A stretch of DNA of 64,000 nucleotides from Pontiella sulfatireligans (GTDB lineage: Bacteria > Verrucomicrobiota > Kiritimatiellia > Kiritimatiellales > Pontiellaceae), in NCBI RefSeq assembly GCF_900890705.1, contig NZ_CAAHFH010000001.1, positions 3,410,001 through 3,474,000 of the forward strand, in the 5' to 3' direction. The notes beneath the pieces were generated by a model, which searched no databases, was not told the origin of the DNA, and was given only the letters and a program-made list of their open reading frames with translations. Below are positions 36,769-47,100 of the stretch, piece by piece. Made by a program: the position numbers and the translations under genes. The number at the start of each line of letters is the position of its first letter. Position 1 is the stretch's first letter.

Positions 36769-37919
36769 TTGTTTCCTTTTTCTGCAGCCTTCTCTGCGGC
36801 CACTATGTTCTGCATATCCCGATCAAAGGCTTCGCCATCGAACGGCACCATGACAATTTTACTGCCATTCTTATCATTGGGTCCATCTTCGCCTTTGCTG
36901 GAATCGATGACTGAAAAGAGGAAATGAGTTGGATGCCCGTCCTCTACAAATACCGTCATACGTTGCACGATGGGCCAATGGTTCACCGTGCCATCCGTAT
37001 ACTTGAAAAAATCGACGTCGTTACGAAATGCAATACCTCGGTATGTCCAGTCGTGAATACCATCTTCTGAAGTCAGGTGATGCGTGATATTGTCGAGGTG
37101 GTAGTTGATGGTCATATGATACATACCACCGCTATACCAAATAGATGGATCTTCCATGTTGGTCTTCTGGACTTCCGGCATATCTTTATAAACCGGTTTA
37201 GACATGATTTTATAGGGACCCAGAATGCCGTTCTCACTGATCATGATCGCCGTTGAGCGCGGTACGATCATGTAGCGACCATCTGGGCGAAGAAGAATCT
37301 GAACATTAGCCATGCAGCCAACGGTTCCGTTTTTTACAGCACCTTTATTGTTTTCACCGTACCGCGCTAAACCGGGATCAAACCCGTTCAGATCGACCTC
37401 TATTTTTCCCAATAGCAGGAACGGACCATCCGGAGAATCGGAGACGAAGACTTCTCCTTCAGTAATTTCACTGGTGACCATGGCATAACGTCCGTCATGC
37501 ATTCTTAGACCAATGACATTGCCACCTTTTCCATTCTGCCAGTGAGGCCAGGTCAGGCCGCCGATATGCTTATAAGGTCCGATGGGGTTGTCGGCTACCG
37601 CATGCATAGCTTTGGACTCCACCTTCCATCCCGTACTGTGAGAGTTGGTCTGAGCCCAACAACTGGCATACATATGATAGCGAGCGTCATCCGCTTTCAC
37701 GATCGCCCCGTCCCAATAGCACCACTTTTCCAAGGTCGAATCTTCCAGCCCGTTTTTAATATCCCGGGGCAGCACATTCGGATCCCCCCAAATGCCTTCC
37801 GACACCAAGGGTCCCTGAGGCTCCATTGGCAGAAAATAGTCGATCATTTGTTTTTCGGCTTGAGCGACCCCATTCAGGGACAAGAGCACGAGCAATGTGG
37901 TGAATGTTCTAAACTTCAT
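36765..37919 (-). CDS. Secreted beta-propeller glycoside hydrolase, copy B
   Basis: A 384-residue paralogue of 32455-33579 with the same signal peptide type and blocks (WCYWDGAIVKADDARYHMYA, VTSEITEGEVFVSDSPDGPF, MEDPSIWYSGGMYHMTINYH). It carries an insertion, RYGENNKGAVKNGTVGCMAN, near residue 195, that copies A, C and D lack and the distant copy at 57663 shares. That pairing suggests B and the 57663 copy are closest relatives. Coupled to sulfatase copy B by an ATGA overlap. Activity is unassigned, with exo-acting GH43/GH117-like function inferred. Confidence 0.72.
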   Translation of the reverse strand: MKFRTFTTLLVLLSLNGVAQAEKQMIDYFLPMEPQGPLVSEGIWGDPNVLPRDIKNGLEDSTLEKWCYWDGAIVKADDARYHMYASCWAQTNSHSTGWKVESKAMHAVADNPIGPYKHIGGLTWPHWQNGKGGNVIGLRMHDGRYAMVTSEITEGEVFVSDSPDGPFLLLGKIEVDLNGFDPGLARYGENNKGAVKNGTVGCMANVQILLRPDGRYMIVPRSTAIMISENGILGPYKIMSKPVYKDMPEVQKTNMEDPSIWYSGGMYHMTINYHLDNITHHLTSEDGIHDWTYRGIAFRNDVDFFKYTDGTVNHWPIVQRMTVFVEDGHPTHFLFSVIDSSKGEDGPNDKNGSKIVMVPFDGEAFDRDMQNIVAAEKAAEKGNK

Positions 37920-37950
37920 ATACGTGATTTCCTTTTTATGGATGTTCTAT

Positions 37951-38037
37951 TCAGAGAAAAGAATATCCCGGTCGGTAAATTTTATTCAGCGATGCAGCCA
38001 TATACTCCAGCATCTTCGGATGCACCACTGAAACAGT
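37951..38037 (-). pseudogene. Decayed C-terminus of a third sulfatase of the 33596 type
   Basis: The minus strand reads VHPKMLEYMAASLNKIYRPG followed by YSFL and stop. It aligns with the end of the sulfatase at 33596-35134 (EHPETVERMTALLNQIREQG, then YSS). No start or catalytic part remains; the hydrolase gene at 38043 directly abuts it. It shows that a sulfatase once stood between hydrolase copies B and C and was deleted. Confidence 0.75.
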
Positions 38038-38042
38038 ATTCT

Positions 38043-39182
38043 TTATTGGGCTGCTTTCTTTTCTGCATCGATAATCCGTTGCATATTGGCGTCGAAAGCT
38101 TCGCCATCGAATGGCACGACGACAATCTTGCTGCCGTGGTTATCGTTGCCTTGATCCCAGCCTTTTTTCACATCGAGGACCGAAAAAATGAAATGAGTGA
38201 CGTGATCGGTCTCCTCGTCCACGCAGGCGGTCATGCGTTCAACATAGATCCAGTCGTCAAACGATCCATCAGGATAACGAAAGACCTTATCATTTTGTTC
38301 CTTTGTGAAGGCAATCCCGCGGTATTTCCAATCGGTGATGCCATCAATGGAGGTAAAATGGTGTGATATTTTGGACGGCCAGTGGTTGTAAACGATGTGA
38401 TATATGCCGCCGCTATGCCAGACAGTCGGATCCTCGTTCTTCGTCTGTGGAAGCTCTGGATAGGGTTTGTAAACCCGGTCGTTCATGATCTTATACGGTC
38501 CGAGAATTCCGTCATCGCTGATCATTACGCAGCAGGAGCGTGGCACCAGCATATACCGTCCGTCCGGTCGCAGCAGGATCTTCACATTGGCCATGTGACC
38601 GTAGCTCGGCATGGTCTTTCTTTGATAACGAGCTAACCCCGGCTCAAACCCGTTGAGATCGACCTTAATCTTTCCAAGGAGGCTCCACGGGCCGTATGGG
38701 GAATCTGAAGTGAAGATTTCACCCTCTGTGGTCTCGCTGCTTACTGCCGCCCATCGGCCGTCATGCATTCGCAGGCCGATTACATTACTGCCCTCTCCCT
38801 CCTGCCAGTGCGGCCACATCAAAACCGGGTTTTCATACGGCCCCATGATGTCGTCGGCCACAGCGTGTATGGCTTTCGAGTTCAGCTTCCATCCCGCATC
38901 GTGCGAGTATTTCTGATCCCACCCGCAACCGTAAAAATGAAACCGTCCGTCATCGTCTTTGACGACCCGTCCGTCCCAGTAGCACCAGGTCTTCATGTCG
39001 GGATCTTCCAGCCCGTTTTTAATATCGCGCGGCAGCACATTGGTCTCGCCCCAGATGCCTTCAGAGACTAACGGTCCCTGCAGCTCCATCGGCTTAAAAT
39101 AATCGATCAGTTGTTTTTCGGCTTGAGCGACCCCATTCAGGGACATGAGAACAAGCAATGTGGCAAGTGTTCTGATTTTCAT
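38043..39182 (-). CDS. Secreted beta-propeller glycoside hydrolase, copy C
   Basis: A 379-residue member of the five-copy family and the most divergent of the array. It keeps WCYWDGRVVKDDDGRFHFYG, NVIGLRMHDGRWAAVSSETT, RPDGRYMLVPRSCCVMISDD and NEDPTVWHSGGIYHIVYNHW. The region equivalent to the NYH block differs (YNHWPSKISHHF), and DDWIYVERMTACVDEETDHV replaces the NHWPIVQRMTVFVEDGHPTH of the others. These changes fall at loops likely to line the active site, so its substrate may differ. Signal peptide to about 21. No overlapping neighbour; decayed sulfatase ends lie on both sides. Confidence 0.72.
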   Translation of the reverse strand: MKIRTLATLLVLMSLNGVAQAEKQLIDYFKPMELQGPLVSEGIWGETNVLPRDIKNGLEDPDMKTWCYWDGRVVKDDDGRFHFYGCGWDQKYSHDAGWKLNSKAIHAVADDIMGPYENPVLMWPHWQEGEGSNVIGLRMHDGRWAAVSSETTEGEIFTSDSPYGPWSLLGKIKVDLNGFEPGLARYQRKTMPSYGHMANVKILLRPDGRYMLVPRSCCVMISDDGILGPYKIMNDRVYKPYPELPQTKNEDPTVWHSGGIYHIVYNHWPSKISHHFTSIDGITDWKYRGIAFTKEQNDKVFRYPDGSFDDWIYVERMTACVDEETDHVTHFIFSVLDVKKGWDQGNDNHGSKIVVVPFDGEAFDANMQRIIDAEKKAAQ

Positions 39183-39198
39183 ATCAGTGATTTCCTTT

Positions 39199-39228
39199 TT
39201 ATTGATTTATAATTCGGGGAGAAGAGCA
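39199..39228 (-). pseudogene. Last codons of another lost sulfatase
   Basis: The minus strand reads CSSPRIINQ and stop, matching the last residues YSSPRIKNP of the sulfatase at 33596-35134. Only this stub is left between hydrolase copies C and D. It is short, so the call rests on its equivalent position, in the same place as the stub at 37951-38037. Confidence 0.55.
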
Positions 39229-39262
39229 GCTTTGGCGGCAAAGCTCCGTTGAAACAGTATAC

Positions 39263-40366
39263 TTATTGGGCGGCTTTCTTTTCTGCTTCGACGATCCGCT
39301 GCATATCGGCGTCGAAAGCTTCACCGTCGAACGGCACAATAACAATTTTACTTCCGTTTTTATCATTCGGGCCATCTTCACCTTTCCTGGAATCGATGAC
39401 TGAAAAGAGGAAATGCGTCGGATGTCCGTTCTCTACAAATACCGTCATCCGCTGCACAATCGGCCAGTGATTCACCGTTCCATCCGTGTACTTGAAAAAA
39501 TCTATGTCGTTCCGGAAAGCAATACCGCGGTAGGTCCAGTTGTGAATACCATCCTCTGACGTCAAGTGATGCGTCACATTGTCGATGTGGTAGTTAACGA
39601 TCATATGATACAACCCGCCGCTATACCAAACGGATGGATCCTCCATCTTTTTCTTCGGGACTTCGGGCATGTCATTATAAACCCGGTCCGTCATTATTTT
39701 ATACGGACCGAGAATGCCACTCTCACTGATCATGATCGCCGTGGAACGCGCAACCAGCATGTATCGCCCGTCCGGACGCAGGAGAATCTGAACATTAGCC
39801 ATCCGACCGTTTTTCTGATAACGCGCTAAAAACGGATTAAATCCATTATAGTCCACCTGGATATAGCCCAGCAACTTAAACGGTCCATCCGGCGAGTCCG
39901 AAACGAAGACTTCTCCCGAAGTCAGCTCGCTGGTGACCATCGCATACCGACCATCATGCATCCGCAGACCGATAACATTGTGCCCCTTTCCTTCCTGCCA
40001 TTTCGGCCAGGCCAAACCTATATGCTTATAGGGCCCGATCGGATGATCAGCAACCGCATGCATACCTTTGGATTCCACCTTCCACCCCGTACTGTGAGAG
40101 TTAGTCTGACTCCAGCAACTGGCATACATATGGTAGCGCCCATCATTCGCTTTCACGATCGCCCCGTCCCAATAGCACCAGTTTTCCAGAGTCGAATCTT
40201 CCAGTCCGTTTTGAATGTCCCGGGGCAACACATTCGGATCCCCCCAGATGCCTTCCGACACCAAGGGCCCTTGTGGCTCCATCGGTTGGAAATAATCGAT
40301 CAGGGTTTTTCCCTGTGCAAAAGCGGCGCCGGAAAGAACCAGTGCGGTTAAGAGAGTTTTTTTCAT
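39263..40366 (-). CDS. Secreted beta-propeller glycoside hydrolase, copy D
   Basis: A 367-residue member of the family. It has a different signal peptide (MKKTLLTALVLSGAAFAQG) but the same mature protein: MIDYF is replaced by LIDYFQPMEPQGPLVSEGIW, then WCYWDGAIVKANDGRYHMYA, VTSELTSGEVFVSDSPDGPF and MEDPSVWYSGGLYHMIVNYH. The exchange of leader sequence suggests recombination at the 5' end. AAGGACAG precedes the ATG. It is the most upstream hydrolase of the array and lies 39 bases after the big sulfatase at 40406-43024. Confidence 0.72.
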   Translation of the reverse strand: MKKTLLTALVLSGAAFAQGKTLIDYFQPMEPQGPLVSEGIWGDPNVLPRDIQNGLEDSTLENWCYWDGAIVKANDGRYHMYASCWSQTNSHSTGWKVESKGMHAVADHPIGPYKHIGLAWPKWQEGKGHNVIGLRMHDGRYAMVTSELTSGEVFVSDSPDGPFKLLGYIQVDYNGFNPFLARYQKNGRMANVQILLRPDGRYMLVARSTAIMISESGILGPYKIMTDRVYNDMPEVPKKKMEDPSVWYSGGLYHMIVNYHIDNVTHHLTSEDGIHNWTYRGIAFRNDIDFFKYTDGTVNHWPIVQRMTVFVENGHPTHFLFSVIDSRKGEDGPNDKNGSKIVIVPFDGEAFDADMQRIVEAEKKAAQ

Positions 40367-40405
40367 TGGTTTATCTGTCCTTTATTTTGAAGTTTTCTAT
40401 ATCTA

Positions 40406-43024
40406 CTACGGATTGGCTTTCAGCCGGAAAAAGAGTTCATCCCGATCCAGCTCAACGGTATGTTCAATACGTTCGAATCCGATGGAAGCAGCCGGATAGT
40501 TGGTTGCCACTGAATCCCACGTGCCGGACCAGGAAACCCCCGACACCAAATTGGTACGCCATTCGACGGTATAGGGAATGGTCGAGTCTTTCGGGGAACG
40601 AATTTGGTGGGATAAGGTGACCCAGCCATTGATCGGGTTAATCTGTATAACGGGAGTTTCGTTGGTGTTGTTTGGGTCGAGCGGATCGGTACCGAAAGTG
40701 TATTCATAGACATTAGATAATCCATCCTTGTCGTCATCCCCCGCTTGCCCTTCGGTCAATGCATAGACCTCTTCATACCGATCCCAGCCCGACAGCAGAC
40801 GATTGCATTCGGTAATGCGATCCGGATCAACATCTTCCGGATGGACCGCCATGTAGTCCCTGATTCCATGAGCAAGTTTTCTGACCACACCCTCATAGTC
40901 TGCATGATCAACATAGTTGGTAAATTCTTTGGGATCACGTTCAAGGTCGAACAGCCAGGTTGCGTTGTCGGAGGCCGCATCCAGAACCAGCTTGTACCGC
41001 GAGTCGGTTGCGGCCATCCAGCCCTGGCTCTGAACCGAGACATCGTGCCAGCCGGCCGCCGTAGACGGATCCAGCAACGGGGTCAGGTCGCGTCCATGGG
41101 TGTCCGGAATATTGTTCACGTCCAATAAGCTGAGAAACGTTTCCAGCCAGTCGGTATTATTGCCTGATTCTTCAACAATGATTCCTCTCGGGATCAGTGG
41201 AGCCATGTTAGTTACGGTCGTGAGCAACTGGCTGCCATCTACAACAATACACGGAATCCGCATGGACATGTCGTGGGGGGTATCCTTGTTCACGCGGCGG
41301 TGCTCACCGAACATGTCGCCATGATCAGAGCTGAACATCAGAACGGTATCCTGCAGGATGCCTACGTTTTCGAGATGGGCGATGAGACGTCCGACATTAT
41401 CGTCGATGCACTTCACCATGCCGAAATACTGCGCAATTCTGTCCTGTATGGTGTAAACCCCGGTATCGAGAGGATCGTATAAATCCGCCGCGGTTCCGTC
41501 GGCCGACATCCATGATGGATTGTCCAGATAAGGTGTATACGGATCCGCCGAGTTGTAGTTTGGATTGAGCCAGGTGCGTGGGAGTTCAAAGGTCATATTC
41601 GTGTACATGGTGCTGTACGGTGGACGGGAGGAATCCGTTGTGTGCGGATCGGGGATGCTGAGCACATGGAAAAACGAGGTGTAAGTCGTACCGATGGTGT
41701 TATAGGCCCCTGATTTAAATTCGTTGATAAAATCAATGGTTCGGTCTGTCAGCCAATCCGTCGAAAATTTCACATTCGTTGTGTTGCCATCGCTATAAAG
41801 AGGTTGCCCCCAGGCATCGTATGCGCCTGTGGGCGAAATGAGATTCCTGTTGACGAGATAGGGGTCTCCGTTGCTCGTGGGATCAGTGGTTCCGTTTGCG
41901 GTAGCGGGAAGACCATCTTCGACGATGCCGTACCATTTGTCATGGCCACCATTGAACATAAACTTGTTCACAAGTATCCCATACGTATCGTTTGTGTCAT
42001 CTTCTGGATAGGGTTCCCACCATTTGCCCCAGGGTGTGTTTTCAAAAGGTTTTCCACCTTCGCTTAAATGCCATTTCCCGACATAACCTGTTAAGTAGCC
42101 CGCATCTTTCAGCACATCGAAAATCGTTGTCACATTCGCGCGAAGGTATTTCCCGTCGCCCACGGTATTGGAATTGTTAGGAATGCCAAGAGACAATGGA
42201 TATTGCCCCGTAAACATAGCAGCTCGTGACGGTGTACAGACGGCTCTGCTGGCATGCATGCGAGTGAAGAGCACGCCGTTGTCCGCCATGCTGTCCAGAA
42301 GGGGGGTCTCGACTACAAAACCTTCACCCCACATTTCAGCCATTTCAGAGCTCATCGTATCGCGGTAACAGCCCAATGTCCGCAGATTGTGTTCGTCGGT
42401 GATGATCCAGATCAGGTTTCTGCCGTTGGCCGTAGTGGGCGGTAAGGGCGGAGAGTAATCCAGCACATCCACGGTGAATGCAAAATAATCCGGATTAAAG
42501 GCGGTTGCACCTCCATTATCGTACGCATTTACGGTGAAATTATTCGTGCTTAATTCAGTATACCTGTTCGCCGTCTGAACTGCACTGGTTACACCGGATT
42601 GCGTGATCGTATAGGCTTCATTGTTGGAAGGTTGCCACCCTATCATCTTAAGAGAGTCGAATGTAAAGCTGTTTGCCTGTACTACACTGCCACTGCTCAG
42701 CGTTCCGGAAATACCTCCATACGAAACAGTGAAGGTCTCGCCGGGGGTCAAGGCGTTGCCTCCAATGAGATATCTATCCGTAAAGGTTATGGCAGAGGAA
42801 CCGGCCGCATTGATTGTGACCGTGAAGCTATCGTTTGTGCTGTCACCGTCCAGGTCCACTCCAGACACGGTATAGGTCGTTGCCGTAGCGGTTCCGCCCA
42901 CCACCACAGAACCAGGCGAAACCGAGGCAGTAGCAGCATCAGTCCCCTTGAAAACAAATTCAGTTGCGTATGCGTTCAGAGCCAGCAACAATACGCCTCC
43001 CAATCTATAGAGGTGTTTATTCAT
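40406..43024 (-). CDS. Large secreted sulfatase with N-terminal beta domain and C-terminal module
   Basis: An 872-residue exported protein. Signal peptide to about 20; an Ig-like or PEP-CTERM-associated beta domain at 21-195; the sulfatase domain from about 203 (NLIWIITDEHN) with signature AVCTPSRAAMFTGQYPLSLG (formylglycine Cys263), VGKWHLSEGG and MFSSDHGDMFGEHRRVNKDT. After about 740 comes the C-terminal module shared with other exported proteins (DDDKDGLSNVYEYTFGTDPL, ending ELFFRLKANP). Most sulfatases are 450-550 residues, so both ends are additions. The extra domains suggest surface display or substrate anchoring (inference). AAGGAGA precedes the ATG. Confidence 0.9.
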   Translation of the reverse strand: MNKHLYRLGGVLLLALNAYATEFVFKGTDAATASVSPGSVVVGGTATATTYTVSGVDLDGDSTNDSFTVTINAAGSSAITFTDRYLIGGNALTPGETFTVSYGGISGTLSSGSVVQANSFTFDSLKMIGWQPSNNEAYTITQSGVTSAVQTANRYTELSTNNFTVNAYDNGGATAFNPDYFAFTVDVLDYSPPLPPTTANGRNLIWIITDEHNLRTLGCYRDTMSSEMAEMWGEGFVVETPLLDSMADNGVLFTRMHASRAVCTPSRAAMFTGQYPLSLGIPNNSNTVGDGKYLRANVTTIFDVLKDAGYLTGYVGKWHLSEGGKPFENTPWGKWWEPYPEDDTNDTYGILVNKFMFNGGHDKWYGIVEDGLPATANGTTDPTSNGDPYLVNRNLISPTGAYDAWGQPLYSDGNTTNVKFSTDWLTDRTIDFINEFKSGAYNTIGTTYTSFFHVLSIPDPHTTDSSRPPYSTMYTNMTFELPRTWLNPNYNSADPYTPYLDNPSWMSADGTAADLYDPLDTGVYTIQDRIAQYFGMVKCIDDNVGRLIAHLENVGILQDTVLMFSSDHGDMFGEHRRVNKDTPHDMSMRIPCIVVDGSQLLTTVTNMAPLIPRGIIVEESGNNTDWLETFLSLLDVNNIPDTHGRDLTPLLDPSTAAGWHDVSVQSQGWMAATDSRYKLVLDAASDNATWLFDLERDPKEFTNYVDHADYEGVVRKLAHGIRDYMAVHPEDVDPDRITECNRLLSGWDRYEEVYALTEGQAGDDDKDGLSNVYEYTFGTDPLDPNNTNETPVIQINPINGWVTLSHQIRSPKDSTIPYTVEWRTNLVSGVSWSGTWDSVATNYPAASIGFERIEHTVELDRDELFFRLKANP

Positions 43025-43188
43025 TTGAGCTCTCCTTTTTGTTTTACAGGTCGCAAAGCATTTGAATAGAGCCTTATCGATAAAACAGATACGCTATTTA
43101 GTAAGAACAAAATCATTCCACGCGGCTAATCTTTGTCGGGAGAATTCGCCGGACGAATCGGATTCGCCTAACCCCGCAGATGAAATAA

Positions 43189-43221
43189 AAATGGCGTGAG
43201 TCTATATAGGCCACGCCATTT
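43189..43221 (-). terminator. Factor-independent terminator after PEP-CTERM gene
   Basis: A perfect 10-base-pair stem AAATGGCGTG/CACGCCATTT with a 13-base loop, followed on the minus strand by TTATTT. It lies 23 bases past the stop of the gene at 43244-44002. Confidence 0.85.
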
Positions 43222-43243
43222 CCTTCTAATACCGAATGCCGTG

Positions 43244-44002
43244 TTACATCATGAATCTGCGGCGAACAAACAGTATGCCACCGCCAAATGCAGTAATCAG
43301 ACCGAGTGTAGCCGGTTCAGGAATCACGGTGACGTGATCAAGCTGGATTGCGTCAGTGGCGATAGTTGTATTGCCATCAAGACCTATATGCATTCCGAAA
43401 ATGGTCAGATCGCCCAGATCCGTAAGACCGGACTGGGTGACAAGATTAAGCGTATTGGTCACAGTCGTCCAATCTGCGGCGGACGCGAGAGTGAATGCAA
43501 CACTAGGCCTAAAAGCGGCTGTTCCGTCGGCATCTGTCTTCGTGTCCCCGTCAAACAGATCGACAGCCGTCAGTCCGGTTCCAACCCAGTCCGAGCTAAA
43601 ATTGGCACTTCCAGGGTTGTAACGAATATTATTCGCATTTGCAATCTCGGTAGTCCCCAAGCCGGTTAAGTCACCCATAATTCCCCATGCGCTAACGTTA
43701 AAGTCCGTCGTGGATTTATAGGTAATCACAATGTCCAGCGTCGTTGACGTCGAACTCGTGTCCCCAACCGCCGCAATCCAGAGCGCCCGGTTGCCTGCAT
43801 CCTGTCCTTCCAGCACAGTTCTACCGTCTACAGTGTTTGTTGCTGCCCAGGAGTTGCGAACACCGCTGTGCCAGACTCCATCGGCTTTATCGACGGTAAA
43901 AGTCGAATTTCCTGATCCAGCAGACATATCACTGTCAATAAGCGCCGCCTGCGCACTGAATCCGCCGGCTATCAATGTTAATGTAATTATCCATTTCTTC
44001 AT
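43244..44002 (-). CDS. PEP-CTERM sorting-signal protein of unknown function
   Basis: A 252-residue exported protein with a signal peptide (MKKWIITLTLIAGGFSAQAA) and a C-terminal PEP-CTERM tail: VIPEPATLGLITAFGGG, a hydrophobic helix, and a basic RRRF end. In EPS-producing bacteria such tails are processed by exosortase. The mature part is a Thr/Ser/Asp-rich beta domain with no catalytic motif I recognise. It is its own transcription unit, with AAAAGGAGC before the ATG and a terminator after the stop. No exosortase gene is in the window. It may be a surface or matrix protein. Confidence 0.85.
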   Translation of the reverse strand: MKKWIITLTLIAGGFSAQAALIDSDMSAGSGNSTFTVDKADGVWHSGVRNSWAATNTVDGRTVLEGQDAGNRALWIAAVGDTSSTSTTLDIVITYKSTTDFNVSAWGIMGDLTGLGTTEIANANNIRYNPGSANFSSDWVGTGLTAVDLFDGDTKTDADGTAAFRPSVAFTLASAADWTTVTNTLNLVTQSGLTDLGDLTIFGMHIGLDGNTTIATDAIQLDHVTVIPEPATLGLITAFGGGILFVRRRFMM

Positions 44003-44093
44003 TTTGATGCTCCTTTTGTTTTTATCATTAGCTTCATTTACGCACTACAGATGAACTGCAATGTTTTGAAAATATATTCTCTTTCATAATCAC

Positions 44094-44112
44094 CCCGCCG
44101 AACTTCGGCGGG
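44094..44112 (-). terminator. Terminator hairpin after 44162-47515
   Basis: Stem CCCGCCG/CGGCGGG with a 5-base loop, 50 bases beyond the stop of the large secreted protein. A second stem (GATGCA...TGCATC) lies at 44122-44146, between this hairpin and the gene. Neither has a long T-run on the minus strand; they may act together. Confidence 0.55.
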
Positions 44113-44161
44113 TTTAGCTAGGATGCACCCCTGAACGGGATGCATCTTGTTGTGAATCGGA

Positions 44162-47100
44162 CTATTCCGTGACTTCCAACTGGAAGAAATTAACCGGAGC
44201 GGTCATCGGAACGGCATTGGTCACCATTTCGAATTCATCCCGGAAATCTGTCCAGGTTCCGCCCGTTGTGATGGTGTAGCTGGCCTCATTGTCCCAGAAG
44301 GTCGTATGGACCAGATTATCCGATTCCAGCGCCGTGTAGGTCGGCCGGTCGGAACTCTTCAGACGCGGGTAGATGTAGAGGAAGTTTCCGTTTCCATCCT
44401 CAGCATATCGCCGACCGGTAATACCAGCATTGTTGATATCATTCGGATTACCGCCCAGCCCCCATTCCGTAACATTATCAAAACCGTCTGCGTCATAGTC
44501 ATTGGTGGAGGCAGCTGCTTCGTTATAGAGATTGAAGCCAGCGGCCCAGCTCTGGTACACCGATGGCTGTGAACCGTATTCAACCTTGAGCTCCTTCATA
44601 TAGTTCCATCCATTTCCGACGTCAAGATTCGCGGTCATGTTGTCGTAGAAATAACCGACGGCATTAATTTTCGTCAAGGACAAGGCGCTACCCACGGTAT
44701 AGATCCCGTTGGTTACCGTCATGCGGTTGATATCTGTGGCGGTTGCCAGTGTCAGCGGCGTCCATTCTTCGTCCAGAACGGTGATCGAACCGGTCTGAGA
44801 TCTGAGGTACTGAGTTTTTCCAACATACCACTGGTTGTCATTACGAATGGCCAATTGCACATACGCAGGATCTGTTGAGCCGATCTTTAATAAATTAAAG
44901 GCACCGACATCAAACGAAATCGTTGGATTGTTCGCCACGCCATCAAATTCACCACCGGTATTTCCGACCGTGTTCTCAAAATAAAACAAGGTCGAATGGT
45001 TTTCATACTTCCACCGAATCAGCGGCGACGTACCACCACCACCATCGTTACCCCTGATGAGTCCCAGTTCCGCACTATTCTGCGAAACGACATGTATCAA
45101 CGGGCACAGGTTCGTGTTATGTACCGCAACATCAGCCGCAACCAAAACCGAACCATCGATTCCGCTTCCTGTCGTAAACTGGCTGAAGCCGATCCCGCTG
45201 GCCACTGGCGTGTGAGATACCCCGCCATAGTTCCGGCTAGCGCTCAACCAATCGATCGTATCACCCGGGTACCAAAGCGGAGCGATTGTTGCACGCGCAA
45301 ATGCGCCTGATTGCTCCGAAGCAACCTCCGTGGCCCCTGCATCGTATACCGTCTTAACCGTGTATATGTAGCCGCGAAGATCCTGCAGTGTTGCGTCAGA
45401 GTCCGTATAGGACGTAGTGCCCTGCGGTAAAGTTGCGATTTCTGAACCCTCCACTCCATACTCTTCCGATCGGAAAATTTTGACAGATTCTTCTTCGCCA
45501 ACACCCGACCAGTTCAGATCAATCGTCAGCGATGTAACACCAGCCTGGGCGGTGAGCTCAGGAATCGACTGCGGAATTGCGCTGGCATTGGTGTGCGATA
45601 CTGATATCGAGTCAACCGAAACATTCAGCATCTGCCCCAGAGGAATCCGGTGCCCCATGCCAAACTCTACAGTACTGGCCGCATAGGCATCAACCGCCTG
45701 CGAAGCAGCATAATCCGTATAAACAACAATGCCCTCATAGACGTTAGTGCCAACAGTCACGGTAACCTGGCCATTGTACTTGTTCGCAATCGGGGATTTC
45801 CGAATCATCCAATTCACCGTCATTTCTTCGGTTTCCAGATCCGGCTGCTCGCTGCTTGTATTCTCCCACAATGGATCCCAACCGACCTGCTCTGAGGACA
45901 ACGCGAGGGACACATTAATATTGTACTGGTACATGTTTAAACCAAAGGACATGCCATCTGCAGCAGTATTGCGTACGACCCAAAGAACATCGTCTTCCTG
46001 CGCGGGAAACAGATCTGTATTGGCGGCATCGGAGCTGATGCCCCACTCGAAGAATTCTTCTGCTCCCGAGAGATTCGCAGTGGTGCCGATATACTCAACT
46101 CCATTAATCACATTCGTCTTCGTAGCACCGTCCGCAATCGCCGATACACTGAAGACCGTTGTGCCACTCCAAACGGAGCCGACTTCGTTAGAAGTAAAAC
46201 GACTGTAAATAACATCGTTTCCGCCATTGGTGGCGAAAAGCGGATTGGATTGAGCAAAACCGGATCCGGCAATATCCACTTCGAAAGCATTCGGATTCGA
46301 ATCCGCAATCGCATTCCAACGGTCCTGCCCAGAAAGATCCCCATCATTATAGAACGCACCGCTGTTGACAAACGTGGTGTTCAGAATGGTCGTATTGCCC
46401 ACAATCGCTTCCGGTGTCGCCGACACTGGAGTAGAAACTGAATCCGCAGCCCCCGTGGCTTTTGCCGTTACTTTGTACCAGTATTCGGATCCGTTCGAAA
46501 CACTCGTGTCCGTGAAGACGTTGGTGGTCAAACCGCTACCACCCGCAACAGGACTATAGGTTCCCCCGATGCCAGCATCGGACCGGGTTACATCGTAGGT
46601 TTCTGCTTCAACAACCGCGTTCCATGAAAGTCCTACCTCTCCATTGCCGCCAAGCGCCGCTGCAACTGGAGCCATCAGCACGGGCGCTACGCCCGTCGTC
46701 ACATCCATGTTAATAGAATTGATGGTTGCATCGAACCGATCGACGGTGTTACCCGCAATAAAATTGCAGGCACCGTCATGATGGATAACAAAATAATCGA
46801 GGGTTGCGGCATCATACGCATCCGACACCGTCTGATAGGCCGTCACCCCGTTGCTGCTCACAAGAGTATCGAGATTAATCAGATTTGCAGTCAGGGCATA
46901 GACGTTGTCATTGCGCGTTTTACGAACATTAAACACAACGCGGAGGTTGTCGGTTTCCAGATCAGTGCCTCCGGCACCATCCCAGCCTGCCGCAGCAGGG
47001 GTTAATGCGGTAAGCATCTCAAACCCGCCGATACCGTCCTGAATTCCGATCTGAAGTAAATCATCATTACCTGGATTCTGGCTGACTATACGAATATCCC

